From an uncultured Eubacterium sp. (GTDB lineage Bacteria; Bacillota; Clostridia; Lachnospirales; Lachnospiraceae): a DNA stretch of 40,901 nt. The DNA lies in NCBI GenBank assembly GCA_910589595.1, contig CAJUTM010000030.1, positions 1 to 40,901 on the forward strand, in the 5' to 3' direction. Shown here piece after piece: positions 8,045 to 15,748 of the stretch. The notes under the pieces were generated by a model that ran no database searches, was not told the origin of the DNA, and saw nothing but the letters and a program-made list of their open reading frames with translations. The position numbers and the translations under genes are program-made. Numbering within the stretch: the first letter of the stretch is position 1; each line of letters starts with the position of its first letter.

Positions 8045-9454
8045 ATGGCGCTATCACAGGAAATATTTAAAAAACTGGAGATTCTGACCGACGCCGCGAA
8101 GTACGATGTAGCCTGTACTTCGAGCGGTTCCAGTCGTCGGGGAGGACAGGGGACGATGGGAAACGCCGTGTCGCGGGGGCTTTGCCATTGTTTTGCGGCA
8201 GATGGAAGATGTATTTCTCTTCTGAAAATATTACAGACGAATGAATGCGTATATGACTGCAAATATTGTTTAAACCGCTGCTCCAATGACGTGCCGAGAG
8301 CAACTTTTAAACCGGAAGAGATAGCGGAACTGACGATAGCTTTTTACCGGCGCAATTATATCGAAGGACTTTTTCTCAGTTCCGGCATACGCAATAATCC
8401 CGACGATACGATGGAGGGCATTTATCAGGCGGTGTACTTACTGCGGACAAAGTACCGTTTTAACGGCTATATTCATGTGAAAGCGATACCGGGGGCGAAT
8501 CCATTATTAATCGAAAAGACCGGATGGATTGTTGACCGCATGAGCGTCAACATGGAACTGCCGACGGCCGACGGTTTGAGGACGCTGGCGCCGCAGAAAA
8601 GCAGAAAGAAAATATTGACGCCAATGCGGCAGATTCAGATGGGGCGCAAGGAGAGTTTCCTGCTATCCGGATATGAACCATCGCCGCAAATGCTCCCTGC
8701 TTCTTCAACATCAGCGGGCGGCTTGGAGCAGCAGTTCGGACAGACGGTAAACGTACCGAAAATTCGTGAGTCTTCCACTCATTGCCTGCAGGAAAGCCAT
8801 CCGAATAAGAGTTTCGTTCCTGCGGGGCAGAGTACGCAGATGATTATCGGGGCCACACCGGAGAGTGATTACCAGATTGTCCATATGGCAGAGGCTCTTT
8901 ATCAGCGATTTGATTTAAAGAGGGTTTTCTATTCCGCCTTCGTCAACACGACGGGAGATGATTTACTTCCCGATACGACGGAGAGCGGCCCGCCGTTATT
9001 GCGGGAACATCGTCTCTATCAGGCGGATTTTTTACTGCGCTTTTATCAGTTTAAGGCAGAAGAGATTATAACGGCAGACCAGCCGAATCTCAATGTGCAG
9101 ATAGACCCCAAATGCAATTGGGCGCTTAATCATTTGGAACAGTTTCCCGTGGAAGTGGAAAAGGCCGATTATCATACGCTTTTGCGGGTGCCGGGGATTG
9201 GGGTAAAATCTGCGAAACGGATTGTGACGGCAAGACGGATGGGGAGTCTTGATTATGCCGCGCTCAAAAAATTTGGGGTCGTGCTGAAACGGGCGATGTA
9301 TTTTATTACCTGTCATGGCAGGATGATGATGCCGATTCGTCTGGAGCAATCGTTCATTCTTACTAATCTATTAGGCCTAAAGGAGAAACTTCCTCCCGAA
9401 CTGACGGGAACAACAACGTATCAGCAGATGACTTTGGAAGATATCGGGGTGTAA
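8045..9454 (+). CDS. Radical SAM protein, putative DNA modification/repair (TIGR03916-like)
   Basis: This is a 469-residue radical SAM enzyme. The cluster motif C-VYD-C-KY-C (about C68, C72, C75) is visible within NECVYDCKYCLNRCSND. A helix-hairpin-helix DNA-binding motif sits near residues 378-400 (VPGIGVKSAKRIV). This architecture and the adjacent DUF4130 gene match the paired 'DNA modification/repair radical SAM' system, whose reaction is not established to my knowledge. Residues about 210-265 look like a low-complexity insertion (Ser/Pro/Gln-rich). The start is placed at 8045, where GGAGG (8032-8036) fits and the promoter lies upstream. It is the first gene of a co-directional run with the DUF4130 and dus genes. 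Confidence 0.88.
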   Translation: MALSQEIFKKLEILTDAAKYDVACTSSGSSRRGGQGTMGNAVSRGLCHCFAADGRCISLLKILQTNECVYDCKYCLNRCSNDVPRATFKPEEIAELTIAFYRRNYIEGLFLSSGIRNNPDDTMEGIYQAVYLLRTKYRFNGYIHVKAIPGANPLLIEKTGWIVDRMSVNMELPTADGLRTLAPQKSRKKILTPMRQIQMGRKESFLLSGYEPSPQMLPASSTSAGGLEQQFGQTVNVPKIRESSTHCLQESHPNKSFVPAGQSTQMIIGATPESDYQIVHMAEALYQRFDLKRVFYSAFVNTTGDDLLPDTTESGPPLLREHRLYQADFLLRFYQFKAEEIITADQPNLNVQIDPKCNWALNHLEQFPVEVEKADYHTLLRVPGIGVKSAKRIVTARRMGSLDYAALKKFGVVLKRAMYFITCHGRMMMPIRLEQSFILTNLLGLKEKLPPELTGTTTYQQMTLEDIGV

Positions 9455-9458
9455 AGAA

Positions 9459-10229
9459 ATGCGAAATGTATATTTATGTGAAAATTCGGCAGAGGGAATT
9501 TTTTCCGCTGTGTATCGTGCCTATGAGGACAGGCACGGACACCGCAATAATCAGATTCAGGTGAAGGAAGAAGACTTTAACCGCCAGTTGTTCTGTGAGT
9601 ATATACCGGTAGAGACAGATTTTGAGCGGGCAGTTAAAGTGGCGGGAACCGTGCAGCGGGATGTGTCGGGGCAGGCATATGAGTTTCTGCACAAGGTGTC
9701 GGTTTCCTACCGTACCGACAAGGCGGACGCCATGTACCGCCTGATTATTGAGGGACTGTATATGGGAAACAGGGCGTTGCAGCACCTGACGGCTCCCCAT
9801 ATGCAGATATTGTGCGATATTGAAAAGCATGTAGATAATGAAATCTGTCATTTTGTCCAGTTTCTCCGCTTTGAGGAATTGGAAAATGGGGCGCTGTTTG
9901 CCAGAATAAATCCCAAGAACGCCATTTTACCTTATATGGCAGACCATTTCGCAGACCGTTTTTATGAAGAGAGGTGGGTCATTGCAGATACGGTTCACCG
10001 GACGGTTCTCATTCACGACAGAGGTGAAGCGGTCATCTACGCGGCTATGGAGGAAGTCAATCCGGACGAATTGCAGCTGGCATATTCCGAAGAGGAAGAG
10101 ACAATGCGGAAACTGTGGAAAGTTTTTGTCGATAAAATAGCGATAAAGGAGCGTATCAATCCCAATCTGCAGAGACAAATGCTGCCGTTGCGCTTCCGCA
10201 AATATATGAAGGAGTTTAATGAGCAATGA
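9459..10229 (+). CDS. DUF4130 (TIGR03915-like) partner of the radical SAM DNA protein
   Basis: This 256-residue protein has the VYLCENSAEGIFSAVYRAYEDR N-terminus and the central ICHFVQFLRFEELENGALFARINP segment of the DUF4130 family, followed by MADHFADRF and ERWVIADTVHRTVLIHDRG. The family is regularly encoded next to the radical SAM protein found here, 4 nt upstream, and is thought to act with it on DNA. The stop overlaps the following dus start (ATGA at 10226), implying coupling. The activity is unknown. Confidence 0.87.
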   Translation: MRNVYLCENSAEGIFSAVYRAYEDRHGHRNNQIQVKEEDFNRQLFCEYIPVETDFERAVKVAGTVQRDVSGQAYEFLHKVSVSYRTDKADAMYRLIIEGLYMGNRALQHLTAPHMQILCDIEKHVDNEICHFVQFLRFEELENGALFARINPKNAILPYMADHFADRFYEERWVIADTVHRTVLIHDRGEAVIYAAMEEVNPDELQLAYSEEEETMRKLWKVFVDKIAIKERINPNLQRQMLPLRFRKYMKEFNEQ

Positions 10230-11158
10230 AATTTTACATGGCGCCGTTAGAAGGCATTACGACATATATATACCGCAACATACACCATGACAGGTTTTCA
10301 GGATTGGATAAATATTATACGCCCTTTGTCTCACCGACATCCAATCACGATTTTAAAAGTCGGGAGAAAAGGGATGTTCTGCCGGAAAATAACAGGGGAA
10401 TACCGCTTGTTCCGCAAATTCTCAGCAACCATGCCGACGAGTTTCTCTATACGGCGGAAAGACTTGTTGAATATGGGTATTCGGAGATTAATCTAAATCT
10501 CGGCTGTCCGTCGGGAACGGTTGTTGCCAAGGGCAGGGGTTCCGGATTTTTGAGTGATTTAGAGGGATTGAACCGCTTTTTGGGAGAAATTTTTGACAAG
10601 CTGACGGTGCCGGTATCAGTGAAGACCCGTATCGGACGCAATGAGCCTTCGGAATTTCGGGATATACTGGCGGTGTACAATAAATATCCGATTTGTGAAC
10701 TGACGATACATCCCCGTGTTCGGGCGGATTTTTACCGCGGCAGGCCGAATTGGGATGTGTTTGAAGAAGCTCTGGAAAACAGTGTGAATCCGGTCTGTTA
10801 TAATGGCGATATCAATTCCGTGGAAGATTATGAGCGGTTTTGCGAGCGGTTTCCCGCGGTGGAGCGGATTATGATTGGGCGGGGGCTGATTGCCAATCCG
10901 GCTCTTGTGCAGGAAATAAAAACGAAGAGGGGAATAAGCTGGCAGGAGCGTATTCTATATGCCAACGAGTTACAGCACGCATATGAAAAGATTATGCCGG
11001 AGATTCCCGTTTTATATAAGATGAAAGAAATATGGTCGTATATGGCAGCGGCACATCCGGACAGTGCAAAATTCTGGAAAAAGATTAAAAAGACAAAACA
11101 TTTGGCAGAATATGAGAGAGTGCTTGCAGAATGCAGGGACATTGACACCGGAAAGTAA
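10226..11158 (+). CDS. dus: tRNA-dihydrouridine synthase family protein
   Basis: This 310-residue FMN-dependent enzyme reduces uridine to dihydrouridine in the tRNA D-loop. Visible are the FMN-binding N-terminus (FYMAPLEGIT), the catalytic Cys in NLNLGCPSGTVVAKGRGSG (about C94), the substrate/FMN segment SVKTRIGRNEP, the ELTIHPR stretch and the C-terminal MIGRGLIANP. It resembles the shorter DusC/Dus-like group rather than DusB. It overlaps the DUF4130 gene by 4 nt and so belongs to the radical SAM operon. Confidence 0.88.
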   Translation: MKFYMAPLEGITTYIYRNIHHDRFSGLDKYYTPFVSPTSNHDFKSREKRDVLPENNRGIPLVPQILSNHADEFLYTAERLVEYGYSEINLNLGCPSGTVVAKGRGSGFLSDLEGLNRFLGEIFDKLTVPVSVKTRIGRNEPSEFRDILAVYNKYPICELTIHPRVRADFYRGRPNWDVFEEALENSVNPVCYNGDINSVEDYERFCERFPAVERIMIGRGLIANPALVQEIKTKRGISWQERILYANELQHAYEKIMPEIPVLYKMKEIWSYMAAAHPDSAKFWKKIKKTKHLAEYERVLAECRDIDTGK

Positions 11159-11228
11159 ATATGGTAGTTTATGGATAGCAAGAAAGCGGAGCGGGGAATT
11201 TCTCTACTTTGCGGGAAAGAGGTTTTGT

Positions 11229-11789
11229 ATGGGACTGGCTGAGCTCTTTTTCTTTGCCGTTGCCCTGTCGATGGATGCCTTTGCAGTATCCGTCTGCAAA
11301 GGATTGTCGCTAGAAAAATTAAAGATAAAGCATGCCATGATTGCCGGAGCTTATTTTGGCGGTTTTCAGGCTCTTATGCCGTTGCTTGGATACTTGTTGG
11401 GAAGCCGGTTTCAGCAAATGGTGGAAGCAGTCGACCACTGGATTGCATTTTCACTTTTATTGTTATTGGGAATCAACATGATTCGCGAAGCGGTTACGGA
11501 ACAGGGTGGGGAGGCGGATGCTTCTTTCGCCTTTCGAAGTATGTTTCCTCTGGCAATTGCCACCAGTATTGATGCTTTGGCGGCAGGAATCACGTTTGCT
11601 TTCCTGCGTGTAAATATTGGCAAGGCTGTGATTTTGATTGGCTGCACCACGTTTCTGTTTTCGGCTGCCGGAATAAAAATAGGGCATGTGTTTGGTAACA
11701 GATTTCAAAAAAAAGCGCAGATTGCAGGAGGAGTCATTCTTATACTGATTGGGATACGGATATTATGGCAGCACCTGGGGGCTGCCTGA
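11229..11789 (+). CDS. mntP: Manganese efflux pump MntP
   Basis: This 186-residue membrane protein has six hydrophobic segments. The paired acidic motifs ALSMDAFAVSVCKG (TM1) and ATSIDALAAGITFAF (TM4) are the conserved Asp sites of the MntP/YebN family, which exports Mn2+. The start is placed at 11229, preceded by AAAGAGG; the open frame extends upstream into dus but has no ribosome site there. The gap to dus is only 70 nt, too small for a full Mn-sensing yybP-ykoY riboswitch, and none was seen. Confidence 0.9.
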   Translation: MGLAELFFFAVALSMDAFAVSVCKGLSLEKLKIKHAMIAGAYFGGFQALMPLLGYLLGSRFQQMVEAVDHWIAFSLLLLLGINMIREAVTEQGGEADASFAFRSMFPLAIATSIDALAAGITFAFLRVNIGKAVILIGCTTFLFSAAGIKIGHVFGNRFQKKAQIAGGVILILIGIRILWQHLGAA

Positions 11790-11822
11790 TAAGCATAGAG
11801 CAGCGGGGAAATGAGGGTTGAT

Positions 11823-12608
11823 ATGAAGACAGCATTGACGATAGCGGGCAGTGATTGCAGCGGTGGCGCGGGCATTCAGGCAGATATGAAGACGATGATG
11901 GCGCATGGCGTCTATGCCATGAGTGTCATTACGGCGATTACGGCACAAAATACGAGAGGGGTAAGCGGTGTTATGGAGGTGCCGCCGGAATTTGTAACAC
12001 AGCAGCTAGACGCCGTGTTTACGGATATATTTCCGGACGCGGTGAAAATCGGCATGGTTTCTTCCGGAAAGCTGATAACGGCGATAGCGGACGCCCTGCG
12101 GCGACATCGGGCGGCGAATATTGTTTTAGATCCGGTCATGGTTTCCACGAGCGGCTCGCGGTTATTGTGCGAAGAAGCTGTTTCGGAATTAAAGGAAAAA
12201 CTGCTTCCGCTGGCCGCGGTCATTACCCCGAATATTCCGGAAGCGGAAGTTCTGTGGGGGCATTCCATAACCTCGCCTGCTCATATGGAGATGGCGGCGC
12301 AAGAGATTTCGCAGGCGTATAAGACGGCGGTACTCTGTAAGGGCGGGCATAACATAAACGACGCCAATGATTTGTTATATGCGGAAGGAAAGGCACAGTG
12401 GTTTCGCGGAGAGAGAATAGAAAATCCGAATACTCACGGAACCGGCTGTACGCTGTCGAGTGCGATTGCCTCCTTTCTGGCACAGGGATTTTCCCTGTCG
12501 GAAGCGGTGCGCAAAGCGAAAGAGTATGTCTCCGGCGCTTTGGCGGCAGGGCTTGATTTGGGGCATGGCAGCGGGCCTCTGCACCACGGGTATCAGTTGG
12601 ATAGATAA
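11823..12608 (+). CDS. thiD: Hydroxymethylpyrimidine/phosphomethylpyrimidine kinase
   Basis: This 261-residue ribokinase-fold enzyme of thiamine synthesis phosphorylates HMP and HMP-P. Visible are ALTIAGSDCSGGAGIQADMKTM at the N-terminus, VLDPVMVSTSG in the middle, TPNIPEAEVL, CKGGH and the catalytic anion-hole/base motif THGTGCTLSSAIA. The start at 11823 has GAGGG 5 nt upstream; an in-frame ATG at 11811 is less well placed. It follows mntP by 33 nt. No other thi genes and no TPP riboswitch lie next to it, so it may serve salvage, including vitamin B6 kinase activity known in this family. Confidence 0.9.
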   Translation: MKTALTIAGSDCSGGAGIQADMKTMMAHGVYAMSVITAITAQNTRGVSGVMEVPPEFVTQQLDAVFTDIFPDAVKIGMVSSGKLITAIADALRRHRAANIVLDPVMVSTSGSRLLCEEAVSELKEKLLPLAAVITPNIPEAEVLWGHSITSPAHMEMAAQEISQAYKTAVLCKGGHNINDANDLLYAEGKAQWFRGERIENPNTHGTGCTLSSAIASFLAQGFSLSEAVRKAKEYVSGALAAGLDLGHGSGPLHHGYQLDR

Positions 12609-12612
12609 GAAA

Positions 12613-12759
12613 AATGGAGGATAAAGCGAACAAAGTTCGCTCTGCCTATTTGTGCCGAGAACGTCACAAATAGGCCCTTATCTGACACGAGAAAAAACTG
12701 TGTTACAGTTTTTTCTCGTGCGGTTCCTCGAACGAAAACGTTCTCGGAATGGAGGATAA
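12613..12759 (+). repeat. Structured insert-like element flanked by a 12-bp direct repeat
   Basis: AATGGAGGATAA occurs at 12613-12624 and again at 12748-12759, the second copy being the ribosome site of the next gene. Between them are three perfect hairpins and one imperfect one. They are 7 bp (12625-12631/12635-12641), 11 bp (12644-12654/12665-12675), 16 bp (12686-12701/12705-12720) and an interrupted stem at 12724-12749. The loop of hairpin 2 (12655-12664, CCGAGAACGT) is perfectly complementary to 12738-12747 (ACGTTCTCGG), allowing a 10-bp pseudoknot. No protein is encoded. It looks like a small non-autonomous mobile element or a structured cis-regulatory RNA. Confidence 0.65.
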
Positions 12760-12761
12760 TT

Positions 12762-13946
12762 ATGGTTTCAAATGAAATGTTACAATTAGGAACAAATCCG
12801 TCGGCGATTCGTAATTTGTTTGAATATGGCAACAGAAGAAAAGTGGAGATTGGAGCGGAGAATGTATTTGACTTTAGTATCGGCAATCCGAGCGTACCTG
12901 CGCCGGACTGCGTGAAAGAGGCTGTTCAGGAACTGTTGGAAGAGGATGCGGTAGCGCTCCACGGCTATACCTCGGCAGTCGGCGATTTGGCCCTCCGGCA
13001 GAAACTTGCCGCATATGTGAATGAGACGCAGGGAACGTCGTTATCTGCGGGCAACTTTTATATTACGGCAGGGGCGGCGGCTTCGCTGACGATTTCCTTA
13101 AAGGCGCTGGCGGAGGCGGGAGACGAATTTATCGTCTTTGCTCCGTTTTTCCCTGAATATCGTGTGTTTGTGGAGATGACCGGCTCCCGTCTGGTTGTCG
13201 TCCAGTGTGATACAAAGGATTTTCAGATTGATTTGGAAGCCTTTGAAAAGGCGGTTACGCCAAACACAAAAGGGGTAATCGTCAACTCGCCGAATAATCC
13301 GACCGGTGTTGTCATTACCGCAGAGTGCATTGAAAAGATGTGTACGATTCTGAAAAACAAGCAGGAGGAGTACGGAAAAGAAATCTTTCTGATTGCTGAC
13401 GAGCCATATCGGGAATTGGTATATGATGATGTAGATGTTCCTTATCTGATGAATTATTATGACAATACAATCGTATGCTATTCTTATAGCAAGTCGCTGT
13501 CTCTTCCGGGGGAACGTATCGGTTATATTGCTGTCTCGGACAGGGCAAAAGACTGGAACTTAATATATGCGTCGATTTGCGGCGCCGGACGCGCGCTGGG
13601 GTATGTGTGTGCGCCGAGTCTGTTTCAGCAGGTAATCAGCCGTTGTATCGGGCAGACGTCGGATGTGAATGTCTATAAGAAAAACAGGGATTTGCTGTAT
13701 GAGGCGCTTACCGGATATGGCTACCGCTGTATTAAGCCGGACGGGGCGTTTTATCTCTTTGTCGAGGCTCTGGAGCCGGACGCCGCTGCTTTTGCCGAGA
13801 AGGCAAAGGAGTTTGAACTTTTGCTAGTGGCGTCGGATAGTTTTGGTACATCGGGTTTTGTCCGTATTTCATATTGTGTCAGCACTGCGCAGATTGAGGC
13901 GGCGCTGCCGGCTTTTCAAAAATTAGCGGAGGCGTACCATGAGTAA
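12762..13946 (+). CDS. PLP-dependent class I/II aminotransferase
   Basis: This is a 394-residue fold-type I aminotransferase. The PLP lysine is in SYSKSLSLPGERIGY (about K244), the cofactor Asp in LIADEPYRELVYD (about D213), and the NSPNNPTG loop is intact. The family includes aspartate, aromatic and methionine aminotransferases; substrate cannot be assigned. GGAGG (12751-12755) precedes the ATG and forms part of the 12-bp repeat bounding the structured element upstream. The last 8 nt overlap the ABC transporter gene, so the two are co-translated. Confidence 0.9.
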   Translation: MVSNEMLQLGTNPSAIRNLFEYGNRRKVEIGAENVFDFSIGNPSVPAPDCVKEAVQELLEEDAVALHGYTSAVGDLALRQKLAAYVNETQGTSLSAGNFYITAGAAASLTISLKALAEAGDEFIVFAPFFPEYRVFVEMTGSRLVVVQCDTKDFQIDLEAFEKAVTPNTKGVIVNSPNNPTGVVITAECIEKMCTILKNKQEEYGKEIFLIADEPYRELVYDDVDVPYLMNYYDNTIVCYSYSKSLSLPGERIGYIAVSDRAKDWNLIYASICGAGRALGYVCAPSLFQQVISRCIGQTSDVNVYKKNRDLLYEALTGYGYRCIKPDGAFYLFVEALEPDAAAFAEKAKEFELLLVASDSFGTSGFVRISYCVSTAQIEAALPAFQKLAEAYHE

Positions 13947-15666
13947 CTTTAAGAAGATGATAAGTTATTATAAACCGTATAAGAAAGTGTTCTTTGCCGA
14001 TATTTTCTTTGCTTTAATCGAGGCGGGAACGGTGCTGGTTATACCTGTTCTCGTCCGCTACATTACGCAGGATGTCATATACCGGCCGACGGACGAGGCG
14101 CTGCATACGATTTATCTGCTAGGAGCGCTGATGGTAGGATTGGTTGCCATCGAGTGTTATTGTAACTTTTTTGTTTCCAATTATGGACATGTAATGGGGG
14201 CGCGCATGGAGTATGATATGCGCGCTGAAATTTTTGAGCACTATCAGAAATTGTCGTTTTCGTTCTATGACGACCAGAAAGTGGGGCAGCTCATGTCCCG
14301 CATTACATCCGATTTGTTTGATATTACGGAGTTGCTGCACCACGGGCCGGAAAATCTCGTGATTTCATTTATAAAACTGATAGGCGCTTTTATCATTTTG
14401 TTAATGATAAGTCCGTGGCTTACGTTAGCGGCGTTTATACTTATCCCGATAATGTTTGTGTATGCCTTTTATTTCAATAAAAAAATGAAACGGGCGTTTC
14501 GCAGAAACCGTGAGCAGATTGCCGAGATTAATGCGCAGATTGAAGATAACCTGTCCGGAATCCGCGTGGTAAAGTCATTTGCCAATGAGCATATAGAAAA
14601 GAAAAAATTCCGCCGTGGAAACGATGGATTTCTCAGCGCCAAAAGGGACAGTTACTTTTATATGGGAGGGTATCATGCCGGTCTCGGAGCTTTTACAATG
14701 CTCATTCAGATTATCGTTCTGGTGAGCGGGGCGGTTTTTGTTACAAAAGGGATTGTCAGCGTGTCGGATTTAGTAACATTTCTGCTCTATATTAACATTT
14801 TCACGGAGCCGGTAAGGAGACTGATTGATTTTACAGAGCAATTTCAGAATGGCTATACCGGCTTTGAGCGGTTTATGGAAATTTTAAATTTGCAGCCGGA
14901 TATTGAAGACCGTGAGGGTGCAGTTGATATTCACGACGTAAAAGGCGATATTGAGTTTAATGATGTCGCTTTCCACTATGAGGATAATGAAGAAATGGTG
15001 TTAAATCATGTGAACTTGTCGGTGGAAGCCGGTTCCTACATTGCGTTAGTGGGTAGTTCCGGCGCGGGAAAGAGTACGCTGTGCAGTCTGATACCCCGAT
15101 TCTACGAAGTGACGCAGGGGAGTATACGCATAGACGGCATGGATATACGCGATATCCGCCTCAAGAGTCTGCGCAATCATATCGGCATTGTTCAGCAGGA
15201 AGTCTATCTCTTTGCGGGAACGATTTATGACAACATCCGCTATGGAAAACCGAAAGCCGGCAGGGAAGAAATTATACAGGCGGCGAAAGAGGCAAATGCC
15301 CATGATTTTATTATGTCGCTGCCAAATGGATACGAGACGGATATCGGACAGCGGGGTATTAAGTTATCCGGCGGGCAGAAACAACGCCTTTCGATTGCGC
15401 GGGTGTTTTTGAAAAATCCACCGATTCTCATTTTTGACGAAGCAACTTCAGCGCTGGATAACGAGAGTGAAAAAGTTGTGCAGGAATCGCTTGAGAAGCT
15501 GGCGAAAAACCGCACGACATTTGTCATTGCCCACCGGCTTACGACGATACGCAATGCGGAGAAAATACTTGTGCTGACCGGGGAGGGGATTGCGGAGAGC
15601 GGCACGCACGAGGAGCTGATGAGAGCGGACGGAGTATACCGTCATCTGTACGATGTGAATATCTGA
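13939..15666 (+). CDS. ABC transporter, fused permease/ATPase (exporter type)
   Basis: This is a 575-residue half-transporter. Six membrane segments lie in residues about 15-300 (ABC_membrane domain). The ATPase follows, with Walker A GSSGAGKST (372-380), Q-loop in GIVQQEVYLF, signature LSGGQ (476-480), Walker B ILIFDE (496-501) and the switch His in VIAHRLTT. It is of the MsbA/lipid-drug exporter type and would act as a homodimer, since no second half is adjacent. The gene starts inside the end of the aminotransferase gene. Exported substrate unknown. Confidence 0.92.
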   Translation: MSNFKKMISYYKPYKKVFFADIFFALIEAGTVLVIPVLVRYITQDVIYRPTDEALHTIYLLGALMVGLVAIECYCNFFVSNYGHVMGARMEYDMRAEIFEHYQKLSFSFYDDQKVGQLMSRITSDLFDITELLHHGPENLVISFIKLIGAFIILLMISPWLTLAAFILIPIMFVYAFYFNKKMKRAFRRNREQIAEINAQIEDNLSGIRVVKSFANEHIEKKKFRRGNDGFLSAKRDSYFYMGGYHAGLGAFTMLIQIIVLVSGAVFVTKGIVSVSDLVTFLLYINIFTEPVRRLIDFTEQFQNGYTGFERFMEILNLQPDIEDREGAVDIHDVKGDIEFNDVAFHYEDNEEMVLNHVNLSVEAGSYIALVGSSGAGKSTLCSLIPRFYEVTQGSIRIDGMDIRDIRLKSLRNHIGIVQQEVYLFAGTIYDNIRYGKPKAGREEIIQAAKEANAHDFIMSLPNGYETDIGQRGIKLSGGQKQRLSIARVFLKNPPILIFDEATSALDNESEKVVQESLEKLAKNRTTFVIAHRLTTIRNAEKILVLTGEGIAESGTHEELMRADGVYRHLYDVNI

Positions 15667-15711
15667 GGGTGATTTTAACAATACTATAAGATATCAATTT
15701 AAGCAGAACTG

Positions 15712-15734
15712 TTAGCCTGCCATCGTCAGGCTAA
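15712..15734 (+). repeat. Hairpin before the Na/Pi cotransporter gene
   Basis: TTAGCCTG (15712-15719) and CAGGCTAA (15727-15734) form a perfect 8-bp stem directly before the AGAAGGAG ribosome site. There is no T-run after it, so it is not a standard terminator. It may tune translation of the downstream gene. Confidence 0.4.
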
Positions 15735-15748
15735 GAAGGAGCAGGTGT

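Noticed and set aside
11159..11228. Possible Mn riboswitch before mntP
   Set aside because: Only 70 nt between dus and mntP and no yybP-ykoY-like stems seen.
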